Part shown: in pieces, positions 1 to 11,049 of the stretch | Layout: each line of letters begins with the position of its first letter | Numbering within the stretch: the first letter of the stretch is position 1 | Assembly: GCA_010015655.1 (NCBI GenBank) | Contig: ML976719.1 | Span: 62,001-126,000 of the forward strand | Length of the DNA: 64,000 nt | Direction of reading: 5' to 3' | Origin: Bimuria novae-zelandiae CBS 107.79 | Taxonomy: Eukaryota > Ascomycota > Dothideomycetes > Pleosporales > Didymosphaeriaceae | Notes under the pieces: generated by a model | The model's database searches: none | Told to the model about the DNA's origin: nothing | What the model saw: the letters and a program-made list of their open reading frames with translations, nothing else | Translations under genes and position numbers: made by a program

Positions 1-1
1 G

Positions 2-1522
2 ATGGAAAGAGGTCTTCTTCAGTTGCAAGCTCTCGTGGACCAGGTTATCGCTGATACCTCTGGCTCCAACGCCACGGCGGACGGAGAATCCGATACCCAG
101 GTAACTTCATTTTTGCCAAAAGCGAAGGATGGCGAGGGTGCACCGGTCAACGAGCGTTTGAGATATGTGTTCTCGCTTTGCTCGCCATCACGATGGGAGC
201 TGGAGGCGGAGCTCGCCGCTAGATGGGTCAGTGTTGGTGGTCTACGATCTGCGCTTGAGATCTACGAGCGCTTGGAGATGTGGGCTGAGGCTGCGTTGTG
301 CTGGGCTGCTACCGAGAAGGAGGGAAAGGCCAGGCGGATTATCCGGCGCCAGCTCTTCCATGCAACGAATGGTGACGATGAAGCAGCCGACCCAGACGAG
401 GAGAAATGGGAAGGCGCAGAGCGCGACCCGCCGCCTGGAGAAGCACCGCGATTTTACTGCATCTTGGGAGACATTGATCAAGACCTATCAATGTACGAAA
501 AAGCATGGGATATCTCGGGCAAGCGGTACGCTCGGGCACAGCGATCTCTCGGTCAACGCTACTTTGCACGAAAAGACTATGAGAAGGCTGCAGAGGCATA
601 TTCTCTCTCGCTGAAGATCAACGCCCTCAATCACCCCGCCTGGTTCGCTCTAGGCTGCGCCAACCTCGAGCTCCTCCGCTTCAAAGACGCCGTCGAGGCT
701 TTCTCCCGCTGTGTCCAACTCGACGACCAAGACGCCGAAGCATGGTCCAACATGGCGGCCGCGCTGCTGCATTTACGTCCCAAGCTCTCCACAAATGACG
801 ACGGCGAGCTATCAGAAGCAAGAGTAACGTCGCACCCGCGCACCGACGCGCTGAAGGCCTTCAAGCGCGCCGCAGCCCTCAAACATGACAGTTACCGCAT
901 CTGGTCCAACATGCTCGCCGTCGCGGCATCCACCACACCCCCCTCCTGGATCGACATGGTCAGCGCCCAGCGCCGCATCTGCGAGCTGCGCGGCGCCTCC
1001 GACGGCGAGGCGTGCGTGGATGCAGAGCTCCTAGAGCTACTCGTGCGTCACGCCGTTCAGTCCGAAGGCGGCTTCGACATCAGCAAACCTGGGCTCCCAC
1101 GCCTCGTCAACGAGCTCGTCGAGAAGCACATCAAACCCCTCATAACCGTCTCCCCCGCGCTGTGGGCCACGCTGGCGACACTGTACATGCACAGCAACCG
1201 CCCCGGGTCGGCGCTCGAGTGCCACGAGAAAGCGTGGCGGGCGGTCACGAGTCAGCCGAACTGGGAGACCCGCACGGAGAAGGAGTGGGATGCCGTCGTG
1301 CAACAGACGGTGGATTTGGTGGATGCGTATGAGACGCTGGGCCCGCGAGAGAGGACGGAGGGCTTGGGTGCCGGCAGTGGGGAACTGGTTGCGAAGGACT
1401 GGAAATTCAAGGCTAGGAGCGCGGTACGCAGCGTGATGGGGAAGGGGAAGGAGATGTGGGAGGATAGTGCCGGGTGGGATAGGTTGAAGGAGAGGCTGGA
1501 GGAGCTCAAGGGGAGGGAGTGA
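2..1522 (+). CDS. EMW1: TTC27/Emw1-type TPR protein, 3' part
   Basis: The reading frame is open from the window edge to a stop at 1520-1522 and gives 506 residues. Family members are usually near 900 residues, so the first ATG at base 2 is probably internal and the gene begins outside the window. Tetratricopeptide-like helices are visible: 'RYFARKDYEKAAEAYSLSL' at about residues 185-204, followed by 'HPAWFALGCANLELLRFKDA' and 'AEAWSNMAAALLHL', the order seen in TTC27 and yeast Emw1. The preceding 'LGDI..D...YEKAWDIS..RYARAQRSLG' is also characteristic of that family. Emw1 is an essential yeast protein linked genetically to cell-wall integrity; TTC27 biochemistry is poorly defined. No intron is needed in the visible part. 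The family call rests on recognition of these motifs, not on a search. Confidence 0.82.
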   Translation: MERGLLQLQALVDQVIADTSGSNATADGESDTQVTSFLPKAKDGEGAPVNERLRYVFSLCSPSRWELEAELAARWVSVGGLRSALEIYERLEMWAEAALCWAATEKEGKARRIIRRQLFHATNGDDEAADPDEEKWEGAERDPPPGEAPRFYCILGDIDQDLSMYEKAWDISGKRYARAQRSLGQRYFARKDYEKAAEAYSLSLKINALNHPAWFALGCANLELLRFKDAVEAFSRCVQLDDQDAEAWSNMAAALLHLRPKLSTNDDGELSEARVTSHPRTDALKAFKRAAALKHDSYRIWSNMLAVAASTTPPSWIDMVSAQRRICELRGASDGEACVDAELLELLVRHAVQSEGGFDISKPGLPRLVNELVEKHIKPLITVSPALWATLATLYMHSNRPGSALECHEKAWRAVTSQPNWETRTEKEWDAVVQQTVDLVDAYETLGPRERTEGLGAGSGELVAKDWKFKARSAVRSVMGKGKEMWEDSAGWDRLKERLEELKGRE

Positions 1523-1912
1523 ACGGCTTGTCCGGTTTGTTTATCTCCTCTGCTTTGTACGTATGCTCACGGGAACTGCGGGTAGAGGTTGTAGCCAAAG
1601 GCTATTTGATGTCCAGAGAGACTATCCACATGGAGTAGTGTTTTGCGGAGCTGAGCGTTTGGGAACTCGAAGAAAAGTATGAGAGGAGACTGCATCTACG
1701 TACATTGGTTCGCAGCATTTTGTCGTTCTTGTCGCCTTATCGGACGACTGTGTGAGATTACACCGCAATCCCCACTCCGAGGCATAGTCTACTCATCTAT
1801 CTAGTACTATCCCGACCATCTTCCTATATAAATCTGTCCACGCCGCAGCGGCACTCCCTATCCTACCCCTCCTTTCCGTCCTCATCTCTCCCTTTTTAAC
1901 AGTCCTTATACA
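1523..1912. other. intergenic, no gene seen
   Basis: About 390 bp between the TPR gene and the degenerate hydrolase. It contains ordinary mixed-composition sequence with a pyrimidine-rich stretch just before the ATG at 1913, as expected for a fungal promoter. No ORF, RNA gene or repeat could be supported. Confidence 0.5.
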
Positions 1913-2382
1913 ATGTCCCATCCAAAAACATTCACAACCTCCACAGGCACCACATACGCCTACATCCACACCACCCCCACTACCCCCCAAGCCAACGTTC
2001 CTGCTCCTCCACGGCTTCCCAAGCTCCGCGTACGACTGGCGCTTTCAAATCGCCTCCTTGAGCGCAGCGGGATATGGTGTCCTCGCTCCGGATCTATTGG
2101 GGTACGGGTGCTCGGATAAGCCGGAGGGCGCGGAGGCGTACACGTTGGGGAAGATGAGTAGGGATTTGGGGGAGGTGGTGGAGTGCGAGGGATTGGGGAG
2201 GGCGGTGGGCGTGGGGCATGATTGGTCGTTGTTGATATTTGGTATTTTTAGGTGAGTTGTTATGTGCTGAGAGTGTGTGCGTACAGGGGCTCGAGTCTTC
2301 TGGGGAGGTTTGTGAGGGATTTCCCTGAGAGGGTGGAGGCGCTGGTGTTTGTTTCGGTGCCGTATGCGCCCGNNNNNNNNNN

Positions 2383-2419
<37 letters not shown>

Positions 2420-3087
2420 GATCTCGATGCGTTAAAACTACTCCCTCCATTAAAAGCGGGTTTAACAGCGACGTGTAGACGGCATCAACCACCAGACCGA
2501 AGCGGCGTTCGGATACCCTGTGTTCGGATATATGCACTTCTTCAACGAGCGCAGTGCGGCCGCCGTGCTCGAGGAGTACGTACGCGAAGCTCTCTCTTAA
2601 GCTATACCTTTTGAAAATATAGGTTGACTAACCTTGAATACTTAACAAGCTCGAATCCTTCCTCTCCCTCATCTACCCCTCTGACCCCTTGGAAAAACTA
2701 AGGAGTGGGTAGCGTCCGGCAAAACGACCCCCCTCCCTCCCTGGGAAACATCCGCCGACCGCGCATACCGTGTCGCGTTGCTCCGGAGCGGCGGGCTTAC
2801 CGGGCTGCTGAACTGGTATAGAGCGCAGACTCGTAGCGTCGATGGCGAGGCCGTCAATGCGACTCCGGCAGAAAATGTGGTGCTCACAGCCCGTGGTATT
2901 TATCGGCGGGAGTGGACTATGTAACAAGGCCGGAGGTTATGCAGATGGTTGCTAGGCAGGTCGGGGCGGAGGGGTGGCTGCCGACGGTCGAATTGAGGAT
3001 CGTGGAGGGGGGAGTCATTGGGTGGGGATTGAGAATCATGAGGTGGTTACGGAGATGTTGGTTGAGGTGGCGGAGAGGTTGGGGTAG
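1913..3087 (+). pseudogene. alpha/beta hydrolase (epoxide-hydrolase-like), disrupted
   Basis: Pieces of one hydrolase occur in the right order in different frames. They are an N-terminus starting at 1913, the oxyanion motif 'LLLHGFPSSAYDWRFQIASL' at 2000-2060, 'GYGVLAPDLLGYGCSDKP', the nucleophile elbow 'GHDWGSSLLGRF' formed by splicing 2225-2286 out, 'FGYMHFFNE' near 2520, 'DYVTRPEVMQM' near 2917, and a C-terminal 'HWVGIENHEVVTEML' carrying the expected catalytic His and ending at 3087. The frame changes at a run of six Cs (1983-1988), across an N gap with poly-G (2373-2417), near 2690 and near 3020. The neighbouring genes are open over kilobases, so true decay is more likely than base-calling error except at the gap itself. 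The substrate cannot be inferred. Confidence 0.75.
2373..2417. other. assembly gap (10 N) plus 35-nt poly-G
   Basis: Ten Ns at 2373-2382 are followed directly by 35 consecutive Gs, inside the hydrolase remnant. A long G homopolymer touching a gap is the pattern left by dark-cycle poly-G read tails on two-colour sequencers. I treat the Gs as artefact rather than sequence. Confidence 0.8.
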
Positions 3088-3469
3088 TCGGGAGAGTGGT
3101 TTCGTGGTGGTTTGGGGGCAAACTTTGTATGGACTGTTGGATGTTAGTGACGATGGCGGAGAAGGAAAGGGTTTGAAAGAAAAAACTAAAGGCTGATGTC
3201 TGGAGTCTCGGAAATATAGCTCAATTCTGTGCGTTACAAGATCCATGGAGGGATGAGAGTGGGTCATGTGACGGACGGGTCTATCGGGTTTAAGCATGAT
3301 CCTTCCGCCGGGTGGCACTCACATGCATTTGTTCTGCTTCTGCTCGAATTTGTGCGATCCCTCACCTCCGTGCTTCGCTCCTATCGTCCGGCTTGTTGAA
3401 GGACAGCAATGGATCCAGCATGGTCTCGCACCATTTGGACCGGCAGTATGGGAATCTGGCCGTAAATGA
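3088..3469. other. spacer, no intact gene
   Basis: Unique-looking sequence between the hydrolase remnant and the sensor fragment. Short translations here are broken by stops. Some may be the degraded upstream part of the following sensor gene, but no motif could be recognised. Confidence 0.4.
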
Positions 3470-3768
3470 CCTCCTCCCCGAGAGCACCATCACTGCCAGG
3501 TCAAGTCCTCGCTCGTGCGCCATTCGGTGGGCGCGCACACGGGCGGGGTCATTGTAGGCACGGCGGATTATGCGCTGACGGCGCTGCTGCGATGCCTCGT
3601 ATACGAGCTCGATGCCGACCTGGCCATGGTGAGCCTGCTCGACGAGACGACGCAGTACTTCCTCGCCGGCGCGTCCCGCGCCAATGTCAAGGCGGCCCAA
3701 GTCACGCTGGAATCAACACGATGGTACGGCTGCGACACAGTTTTGCATGCCGGAGGCCTGGGACGCTA
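3470..3768 (+). pseudogene. GAF-like fragment of a fungal histidine-kinase-type sensor, truncated
   Basis: Frame 2 is open from 3470. The stretch beginning at 3515 reads 'ELDADLAMVSLLDETTQYFL' and then 'STRWYGCDTVLHAGGL'. This is the arrangement seen at the start of the GAF domain in fungal hybrid histidine kinases, where a [ST]LLD..[RT]Q.FLA segment is followed by a W.GC......GGLCE segment. The match stops exactly where composition changes to the AT-rich island (about 3765), and the rest of the GAF, kinase and receiver domains are absent. The upstream part is closed by a stop at 3467-3469. I infer a gene cut by the repeat island. The family assignment is moderate because only about 80 residues remain. 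Confidence 0.6.
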
Positions 3769-4220
3769 TACTTTATACTACTATTATATAAGCCTATTAA
3801 GGATAGTTAGAACTAGAGTATGCTATATTTACTATTAAACTTTTATATAAAGCTTTATTTAGTAACCTGTAAGTAGTACTTTAAGTTACTATAAACTATA
3901 AAGCTAACTAATACCTTTAGGGACTATCTAACGCGTACTATACTAATTGCTAATATAACTTTACACGGGGAGAAAGAAGCTTCTTATCTTGCGAAAGAGG
4001 GCGCGAAAGGTCTCTATTAAGATTTAAGTTACGCTCGAGGGATAATTATACGTAAATAAAGAAATATTCTATCTACTATAAGGAAGGATACTAGTTATTA
4101 AATTACTTTTATAATAACTATACGCGCGCAAAGAACTAGTACATCTCCTTATATAAAGGATTCTATAATAAGACCTTATTACGCGAAGCTATTACCTTGT
4201 ATATTTAAAAATTTAAAAAT

Positions 4221-4606
4221 TGTATCGGCGCAGGTCACTCAAAGGATCGATATTGGCGTATCTCCTAGCAGAGGCATATGGGAGTGCGTGTATAAGAATG
4301 TAGCCTCGAATGAATTAAGTGCCTATAGGCCTGGTACGAAAGGATACGGAAAAGGTACTGAACTACAAAGGCCCCAAGCTCCTCTAAATACACCTCTTCC
4401 TAGATGGCTAGCTAGCACATATCTGCCATAGGTTGACCGTCGGTCTGATGGATCCGAAATAGGTCCGAATCGGATCCGTAGTTCCCCATCGGTCTGATAG
4501 ATCCGAAATTGGTCCGATACGGATGAGTGTCGGTTTTCGGATGATCTCGAATCCTGTCTTGACTGGCCAAGGGTTCTCGTGTCGACGAGCGATTGTTCCT
4601 GTTACA
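4221..4606. mobile_element. solo LTR (386 bp), 5-bp near-identical flanks
   Basis: A GC-balanced block with sharp edges stands inside the AT-rich island. It begins TGTATCGG and ends CTGTTACA, the TG...CA form of LTR ends. The flanks are AAAAT (4216-4220) and GAAAT (4607-4611), a 5-bp duplication with one G/A difference that RIP could explain. It contains two imperfect copies of a roughly 45-bp motif starting 'GGTCTGATxGATCCGAAAT' (near 4442 and 4490). No partner LTR was found, so I call it a solo LTR. Strand cannot be fixed. Confidence 0.62.
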
Positions 4607-7600
4607 GAAATACCTTAAGGAAGAAGATAATTTATATAATTAAAAAAAATAAAGTAAAAAGTTAAAGACGTAGAGAAAGCTAATAATTACTTTATTTTTA
4701 TTACCTATCTATACTATGCAACTAGAGAGAATATTAATAGTATTAAACTTAAAAAGTACGCTAAGTAGTTTATCCGTAATAACTAATACTATATAGTATA
4801 CTAAGGTAAACTTTAGTATATAAGTATAATAAAAATCTTTATTATTAGTAAGTCTTAGCTTAAGGCGTACGTATAGGAAAACCTGCGCATAAAAATTAAC
4901 TAGATACCTAGCTACGTAGATATTAGCTTTAAAGATTAAATACTAAAAAGATTACTTAGTACTATATAAATTAAGAACCTAATTAGTATAGTTATCTACT
5001 ATATTTCAGACACTTTAATACTATTCCTGCTATTACTAATAAACGCTAACTAGCTTAAAGTATACTTTAATAACATTTTAAACGTTATTATATGTAAGGA
5101 GAAAACTACTATCCCTATTATATAAAAATAGGGACATTTTTTCTTTAACGTAAGTAAGAAAGAATCTATGTCCTTTTTTACTAAATTAGAACTCCGCCGC
5201 CTCTATTACTAATTTAGACACCCTTACATAGAGAGACTTTAAAAGATACTAGCCAGCACAGGCCACGACGTTAATTTAGCTATATTAAAAGAAATTAAGA
5301 AATTCTACTGCCTTAACTAGTTATATAACTAAGCACTATAAAGATTTAAGTTTACTATTAAGAATAACACTTACTTTAACTATAAGGTTATTATTAACAT
5401 TGTACGAATCAGCAATCGAGACGTACTATATATTATTAATATAGATATATTATTTTAGGCTACTATATTCCTAAAGTTAATATTTATATAAGATACTTAA
5501 AATGCACTATATAAGTGCTAGATTTATACCTATTAAGGACCGCTAGACTATATTGTATATAACCTAGGCATAAACTTTGCTTTTAAGAATTTCAGAGCTT
5601 GTGTAAAGCTTATAGGAGCTACTTATAGATAAATATTTATAGAGACTTATTAGGTAGTTAGAAAGGTTAAACGAGTGCACGCATCCCTTAGATATATATT
5701 TAATATTTTAAAGACTAAGCTATATAACTATATAGATAATAAGGATATTTTATAGATAGTAGTTAAGGCTTTAAATAATACTACTAGCCCCCACGTTCTA
5801 GTGCCTATACTACTTATCTTTAAGGTATACTTAAAAGTTAACTTAGACTTTTTACTGTCGCTAGATATTATTATATAAGTAATAACTATATAAAAGGTAA
5901 TAAAGATGCGTTGCAAGAATCGCGTAATAGCTAATATTAATTTTATAATTAATACACGTAATAGTCTTATATTATATAAAGCTTTTACACTCTCTCTTAG
6001 TTTAGAAATTATAGTATAAAGAGAGAAGGAGGGTTAGAAAGGCCTATATAAAATTAAGGATATAAAGGAGAGAGATATTATTATTAAGTTAAAAAATAGT
6101 TTACTAAAGCTTTAATATACGCAAGTTAAACTATACTATAAAAAGTAAGAAGATAACCTACCTATAATAAAAGACCTAGACAAACTAGTCCCCGTATGTA
6201 AGGATCCCCTATAAAAGAGAAGGAGGGGACGACCCCGTAAGAATACCACACTACTAGAACTAGGACCTGCCCTAGACTAAATCTTTTAAGACCGTAACGT
6301 TGCACCTACGTAAAGAGAAGAGATAGACGCTAGAAAGAGTAAAAGGATAAAGAGACTTATATAAAGAATAATAAATTAGGTATTCCTAACCTAAAAGGAA
6401 AAGAATAATTTAGCCTTATCTTTAAAACTTTATATAGATAATATAATTACTACACCTAATAAACTATTTAAGGAATTAGACTATATAAAAATAGATACCC
6501 TAATTATAAATAACACCTTTAAGGTTATAGCGTATAACCTAACTAAGTATATAGGCTAGATATTTAACCCACATCTTATATAAGAAATTAAGGGTAATAT
6601 AACCTAGCTATATAAGAAATTTTATCTAGTATTTACTAACTATTTAGATATAGAGAAGCATAAGATTCTTACTTAATTATTTACTATTTAAAGGATAAGC
6701 TAAAGACTACTTTTTATAATTAAAACAAGGCTAAAAGCTACGTATAAAATACACTTTAAGCTACGCGATATCACGTAAGCGTATATCTAGTTTACTAATA
6801 AGCTAATGCGTACGCTCTATGTAAGGCTACTAAAGGAAATACACTAGAGCTTTCTACTAAATATAATCTTTTAGGTTATACGACCCTTATATAGAGCTGC
6901 TAAATCTAGTCTATACTAGTTTAAGATATACTATAACTACTATAAGGAGAGACTTTACATTTACTTCTCTTTATACGACTTATGCCTCCTAATTACTAAT
7001 AAGAGAGAAGACACTTTTAGTATTACTAGCCTCTAGATAGATAATACTTTTAGTATCGTTATAAAGGACTTCGCATAGAGAGAAAAGAATAAGCTATAAA
7101 AAGTAAATCTTTATATAAAAAGCAAGACTATCCTATCTAAAAATTAACTTATTAAGTTTAATAGAGGGACGATCTAGCTTGTATAAGATAAGGTTATCTT
7201 TACGCAGAAAGGACAGGCTAAGAATCTCTATATAGTTAATATTATAGTAAAAGATATAGTATAATAGTACGTTGTTATGTAAAGGGCTCGAGGTATCTAT
7301 ATTATCTTATTATATTAACTAGAGGTAGTATATAACCTCTTAATTACTGCCTAAACTATAAAACCTTTACACGAAAATATTAAAGCCTTTAACGTATAAA
7401 TTTAGTATTAAATATATAATAGTATTAGAAAACTTACTTTTATACTATTATAACTTAATCGTACGAAGCTGTTTATCTTTATAAATAAATTATTTATTAA
7501 TAATAAGGACCTTAGCTCTTAACTTAAATTTCTATTTATATTAGGAAATAAGCACTATATAGAATATAGCAGGGACTTTACAATCCTAGGAAATATTATA

Positions 7601-8392
7601 CACTAGAATTTTATAAAGTGTAAAAGAGTAACTAAAAGCGTCCTCGCTAGTAAACTATATAAAATAGTTAGAGCCTTTAACAACGTAATTGCCCTAAATA
7701 TAACCCTATAATAAATTATATAAACGCTTAAATTACTACTAATCCTAGTAATAATCTATATAAATTTAAAGTCTGTGTATAACTACCTTGTCAAACTAGG
7801 AATAATAAGTAAGAAATAGCTTATAATTAATATTATATATCTCCACGAGTCGTACGAGAACATGATGATTACTAAAATTAAGTAAATTAATAGTAAAAAT
7901 AACTTAGTAAATACGTATATAAAGAAAACGCTTAACTAAGTACTTTAACTACTTATTTTAACTAATACCCTTTTAATTAAGGTAGAAGCATCTATTAACT
8001 AGCTAAAACTTTTACGTAAAAATACCTAATACTTTTAAAAGACCAGCACTTTTCGTACGCACTTATTGCTAGTAGTTCTATATAATAAAATAAGAGAGGG
8101 AGAGAGCATTTATAGAATAGAAAAAGTTACTAGTGTCCGTACACAGGGGCGATACGGCGAAGGGTATTCTATAAGGCCTAGTACGTGATCACGTGGTTGT
8201 CTTATGTAAGGTCTGTGCGTAGCTCGCCTCTTAAAATATTACCACCCTTATTTATATAATAGAGAAATAAAGTAATTACACGAACTAGTTACCTTCTCTA
8301 TTACTCTATATGCTGTACACACCGTACAAGCCTCCTACCTTACCGTACTATGCTTATCCTATGTATAGCTAGCTATGAGAGCCCTATCAACA
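4607..8392 (+). mobile_element. RIP-degraded Ty1/Copia retrotransposon relic
   Basis: Translating through the stops gives Copia-type polyprotein traces in order. An integrase-side segment 'TTSPNVLVPTLLIFKVY' lies near 5790-5830. Reverse transcriptase runs from about 6480 to 7060, with 'LYRAAKSSLYxFKIYYNYYKE' and then 'SLxIDNTFSI' at 7028-7057, which matches the fungal Copia 'GLQTDDTL' form of the active-site box. RNase H 'INLKSVYNYLVKLGIISKK' lies near 7757-7815. Nearly every substitution needed is a C-to-T or G-to-A change. A less-mutated block at 8134-8392 starts TGTCCG and ends TCAACA and could be an LTR, but its flanks (ACTAG, ATAGT) do not match. A purine-rich tract plus TATTACA at 8433-8453 is a second candidate 3' LTR start. 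Element ends are therefore uncertain. Confidence 0.7.
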
Positions 8393-9691
8393 ATAGTAAT
8401 ATAATAAAGTAAGCTATTAAGATAATAGCCTTAAAAGGAGGGATAGTATTACAATTATAAACCTTATAAGAATAATGGAACTAAATAATTACGCTAAAAG
8501 AGTTATTATTAGTAAAATTATTAAGGTAGAGGAATATAAGAGGGCGAAGGGCAGCTTAGGTTAGTAGTTATATAATAGGATCCTATATAATACGAGATTT
8601 TATAAGACCTTAAAGGTCCTAGGAACCTTAGGGTCTTAGTAAGACTATAATAATAATTTCTTTATATCTTTCCTACTCCTTATAGTTAACTTAACATACT
8701 ATAAGTATATTTCTTATAATAGATTAGTAAATCTCCTAGTTAGTTATTTTATAGTTTATTATAAAATTAGATTATTCGCACACCCTGGTGTTATTATTTT
8801 AAGCTCTTAACTACGAAATATATCCGTAAGGCATATTACTCTTAACCTATCCTCCCCTAACCTAGATTAGGCTTAGGTACGTAAACCCCTTGTAATAACC
8901 TAGTCCTCGCCAGTTAGACTACCTTTACGTATATATAGTCGCAGCTACGTAGCGGGCAGCTACTCGTAGTTTTTCTAGCGCTATAAGGGTACTGTTATAG
9001 CACTATACTCCTTAAGTTTATACTTAATATAGCTATCAATAGGGCTATATAGCTTAGTTACGCGTATAAACGTGCTAAAATAGTTATTTTAGTAAATCTT
9101 AATAGGCTTAATAAGCTACTAAATATAAAATTTAAAATTTAAAGACTTTACCTACTCGCGCTATAGGCGTTTTAGTAATTATAAAATTTAAGACGTGTAA
9201 ATAGACGAAATTATATTAAAGGGATATTAATAAAACTATATTTATACTACTTATCTATATACTTCTTTTTATTCTTAAGGTAGGTAGTATTATTCTTATA
9301 AGCGCTATGATCTTTACTCTAAATTACTAATTACACGCTTAAGTTAAGTATATAGTAATAACACTATACCTACTGCCTACTTATAATAAAGCTAAACTTC
9401 TTTATTAAGAACTTAATTGTAGTATTTTTATTACTTATATTATTAAGCATAAAGTACCTACCGCTTATATTATTAACGCAAAATAGCTAAAGTATTATTA
9501 TTATTATAATAATAATAATATTATTACTAGTGTGCGCTTCGTGTAGCTTAGGTAACCTAAATAGGTAGTTAACTAGCTTATCATTACTATTAAGGTAATA
9601 TACGCAAAGGCTAGTAAAAGCATACTACTTACTAGTTGAAGTCTAGTTATTAAATAATACGTATATAAGTGACTAGGCTTCGCGAAGGTAG
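8393..9691. repeat. unassigned degenerate repeat (left arm)
   Basis: AT-rich, RIP-like sequence with no ORF. It ends at GGTAG (9687-9691), the target site of the Gypsy element, so it was contiguous with the sequence from 16872 before that insertion. I could not recognise any transposase, helicase or polymerase motif on either strand. Confidence 0.4.
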
Positions 9692-10033
9692 TGTTAGGAT
9701 CTGAGATCCAGGGAAGGCTGTGCCGGTTTTGTATCTAATCCCTCATGTCATTCGCCAGGAATGACTGGTCATTGGCGACTACGCCGCAGGGCGCTAAGTC
9801 ACGTAACTGCTTTTCAGAGAGCGCTCCCTAACGAGTAGGAACAAGCCATGTATATAGGAACGCTAAGTATGGCCCTTCTATACTCGTGTTTAACCTGTTT
9901 ATTAATCTATCGTTTAGATTTAACTTAGGCTTTTATTAATTTAATTATACTATATATACTTTTAATACTAACGCTCTTGTCTAAGAACTAATCCTAAACT
10001 CTATTAAGACTAGCTACCTTAAAGGGCTTAATA
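9692..10033 (+). repeat. left LTR of the Ty3/Gypsy element
   Basis: Starts TGTTAGGATCT and ends CTTAATA, where the right copy has CTTAACA. The segment 'GACTACGCCGCAGGGCGCTA' and the downstream 'GAGTAGGAACAAGCCATG' are shared with the right copy. It keeps many C and G residues that have become T and A in the first 100 bp of the right LTR. Confidence 0.9.
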
Positions 10034-10414
10034 TTTTAAACACCCTTAATATAAGCGTTAACGATACTTTTTTTTACTAATATAATAGATACTTAAATAA
10101 ATACTTCTAAAAGAGCAAGCATTACTATAGCTAATAAAAATATAAAAAGCTTTTATAAGAAGCCTAACCTCTTTTATAGTAAATATAATTATATAGAACT
10201 ATAGATCTGGTAACTTAGTCTATACTTTTATAGGACGAAGAAAGAATAAGTAGATACTAATAAGATTATATTTACTTTTACCTAATAAAGGGAGACGCCT
10301 TTAAGTAGATTTATATTTACGTTAATTAATACTTAGCTAGAGCTAATATAGAGGGCAACGCTATAAATAAGATTATAAAAAATTATAATACTTTAAAATT
10401 ACTAATTAGGAAGC

Positions 10415-11049
10415 TGTAAGGGGCTTTAGGCCCGGGGGACCTTATGTTATGAGGTGCACTCGCTTGGTCCGATCCGGGTTAGGGCGGTAAGGTAATGAGG
10501 CGTCTCACGGGTTATTCAATGGTACGAGTTGATGCGACAATTAAGTGCGGTTGAACAATCCAATCTTATAGCGAATAAGATAACTATCAGTCTGTATAGG
10601 AGAAGGTACTCGCACAGAAGATATTTCAGTTGACTACAAGGAGCGTATAAAGGAAACCATCCTGTATATATATCCTCCTTGTCCCATAGAGTCCCATGGT
10701 ATCCCATATCCTAACCTTGTGGGATCCCATAGTCTTGGCGCCTGGGACAGCCTAGGACATTACGTAAGTCGGAGGTGGGGCCTGGTTGTCGTCATAAGGC
10801 CTGTCGTCCCACCGTCGACTTCTGGTCCGTAACACCTTAGATGCCAGAAGAATACAGATAAATTTGATAAGGAGTTTAAGTAACTCCTCTCTACGCTATA
10901 TATATGGCTTCTAAGTAGAGAGGACTAACTCTGGAGGGGCTAGGTCCGTTTCCTGACACTCCAGCGGTATCCCGGTGGCTCTTAGAGTTGCTTAAGGCTT
11001 AGGCCACGAGGTTTCTCAGCCGAGTACTTCAGAGGCCTAGTCTCTAACA
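10415..11049. mobile_element. nested solo LTR (635 bp) with perfect GAAGC duplication
   Basis: A GC-balanced block lies inside the AT-rich gag region of the Gypsy element. It begins TGTAAGGGG and ends TCTCTAACA, and is flanked on both sides by GAAGC (10410-10414 and 11050-11054). The TG...CA ends with short inverted similarity and 5-bp duplication identify an LTR. With no internal region present it is a solo LTR left by recombination. A TATA-like stretch lies near 10667. It shows little RIP although the host element is saturated, so it probably inserted later or escaped as a short single copy. The family is different from the Gypsy host. Confidence 0.85.

Noticed and set aside
2094..2614. Poly-Pro/poly-Gly ORFs on both strands
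   Set aside because: Produced by the 35-G run beside the assembly gap, which looks like a sequencing artefact.
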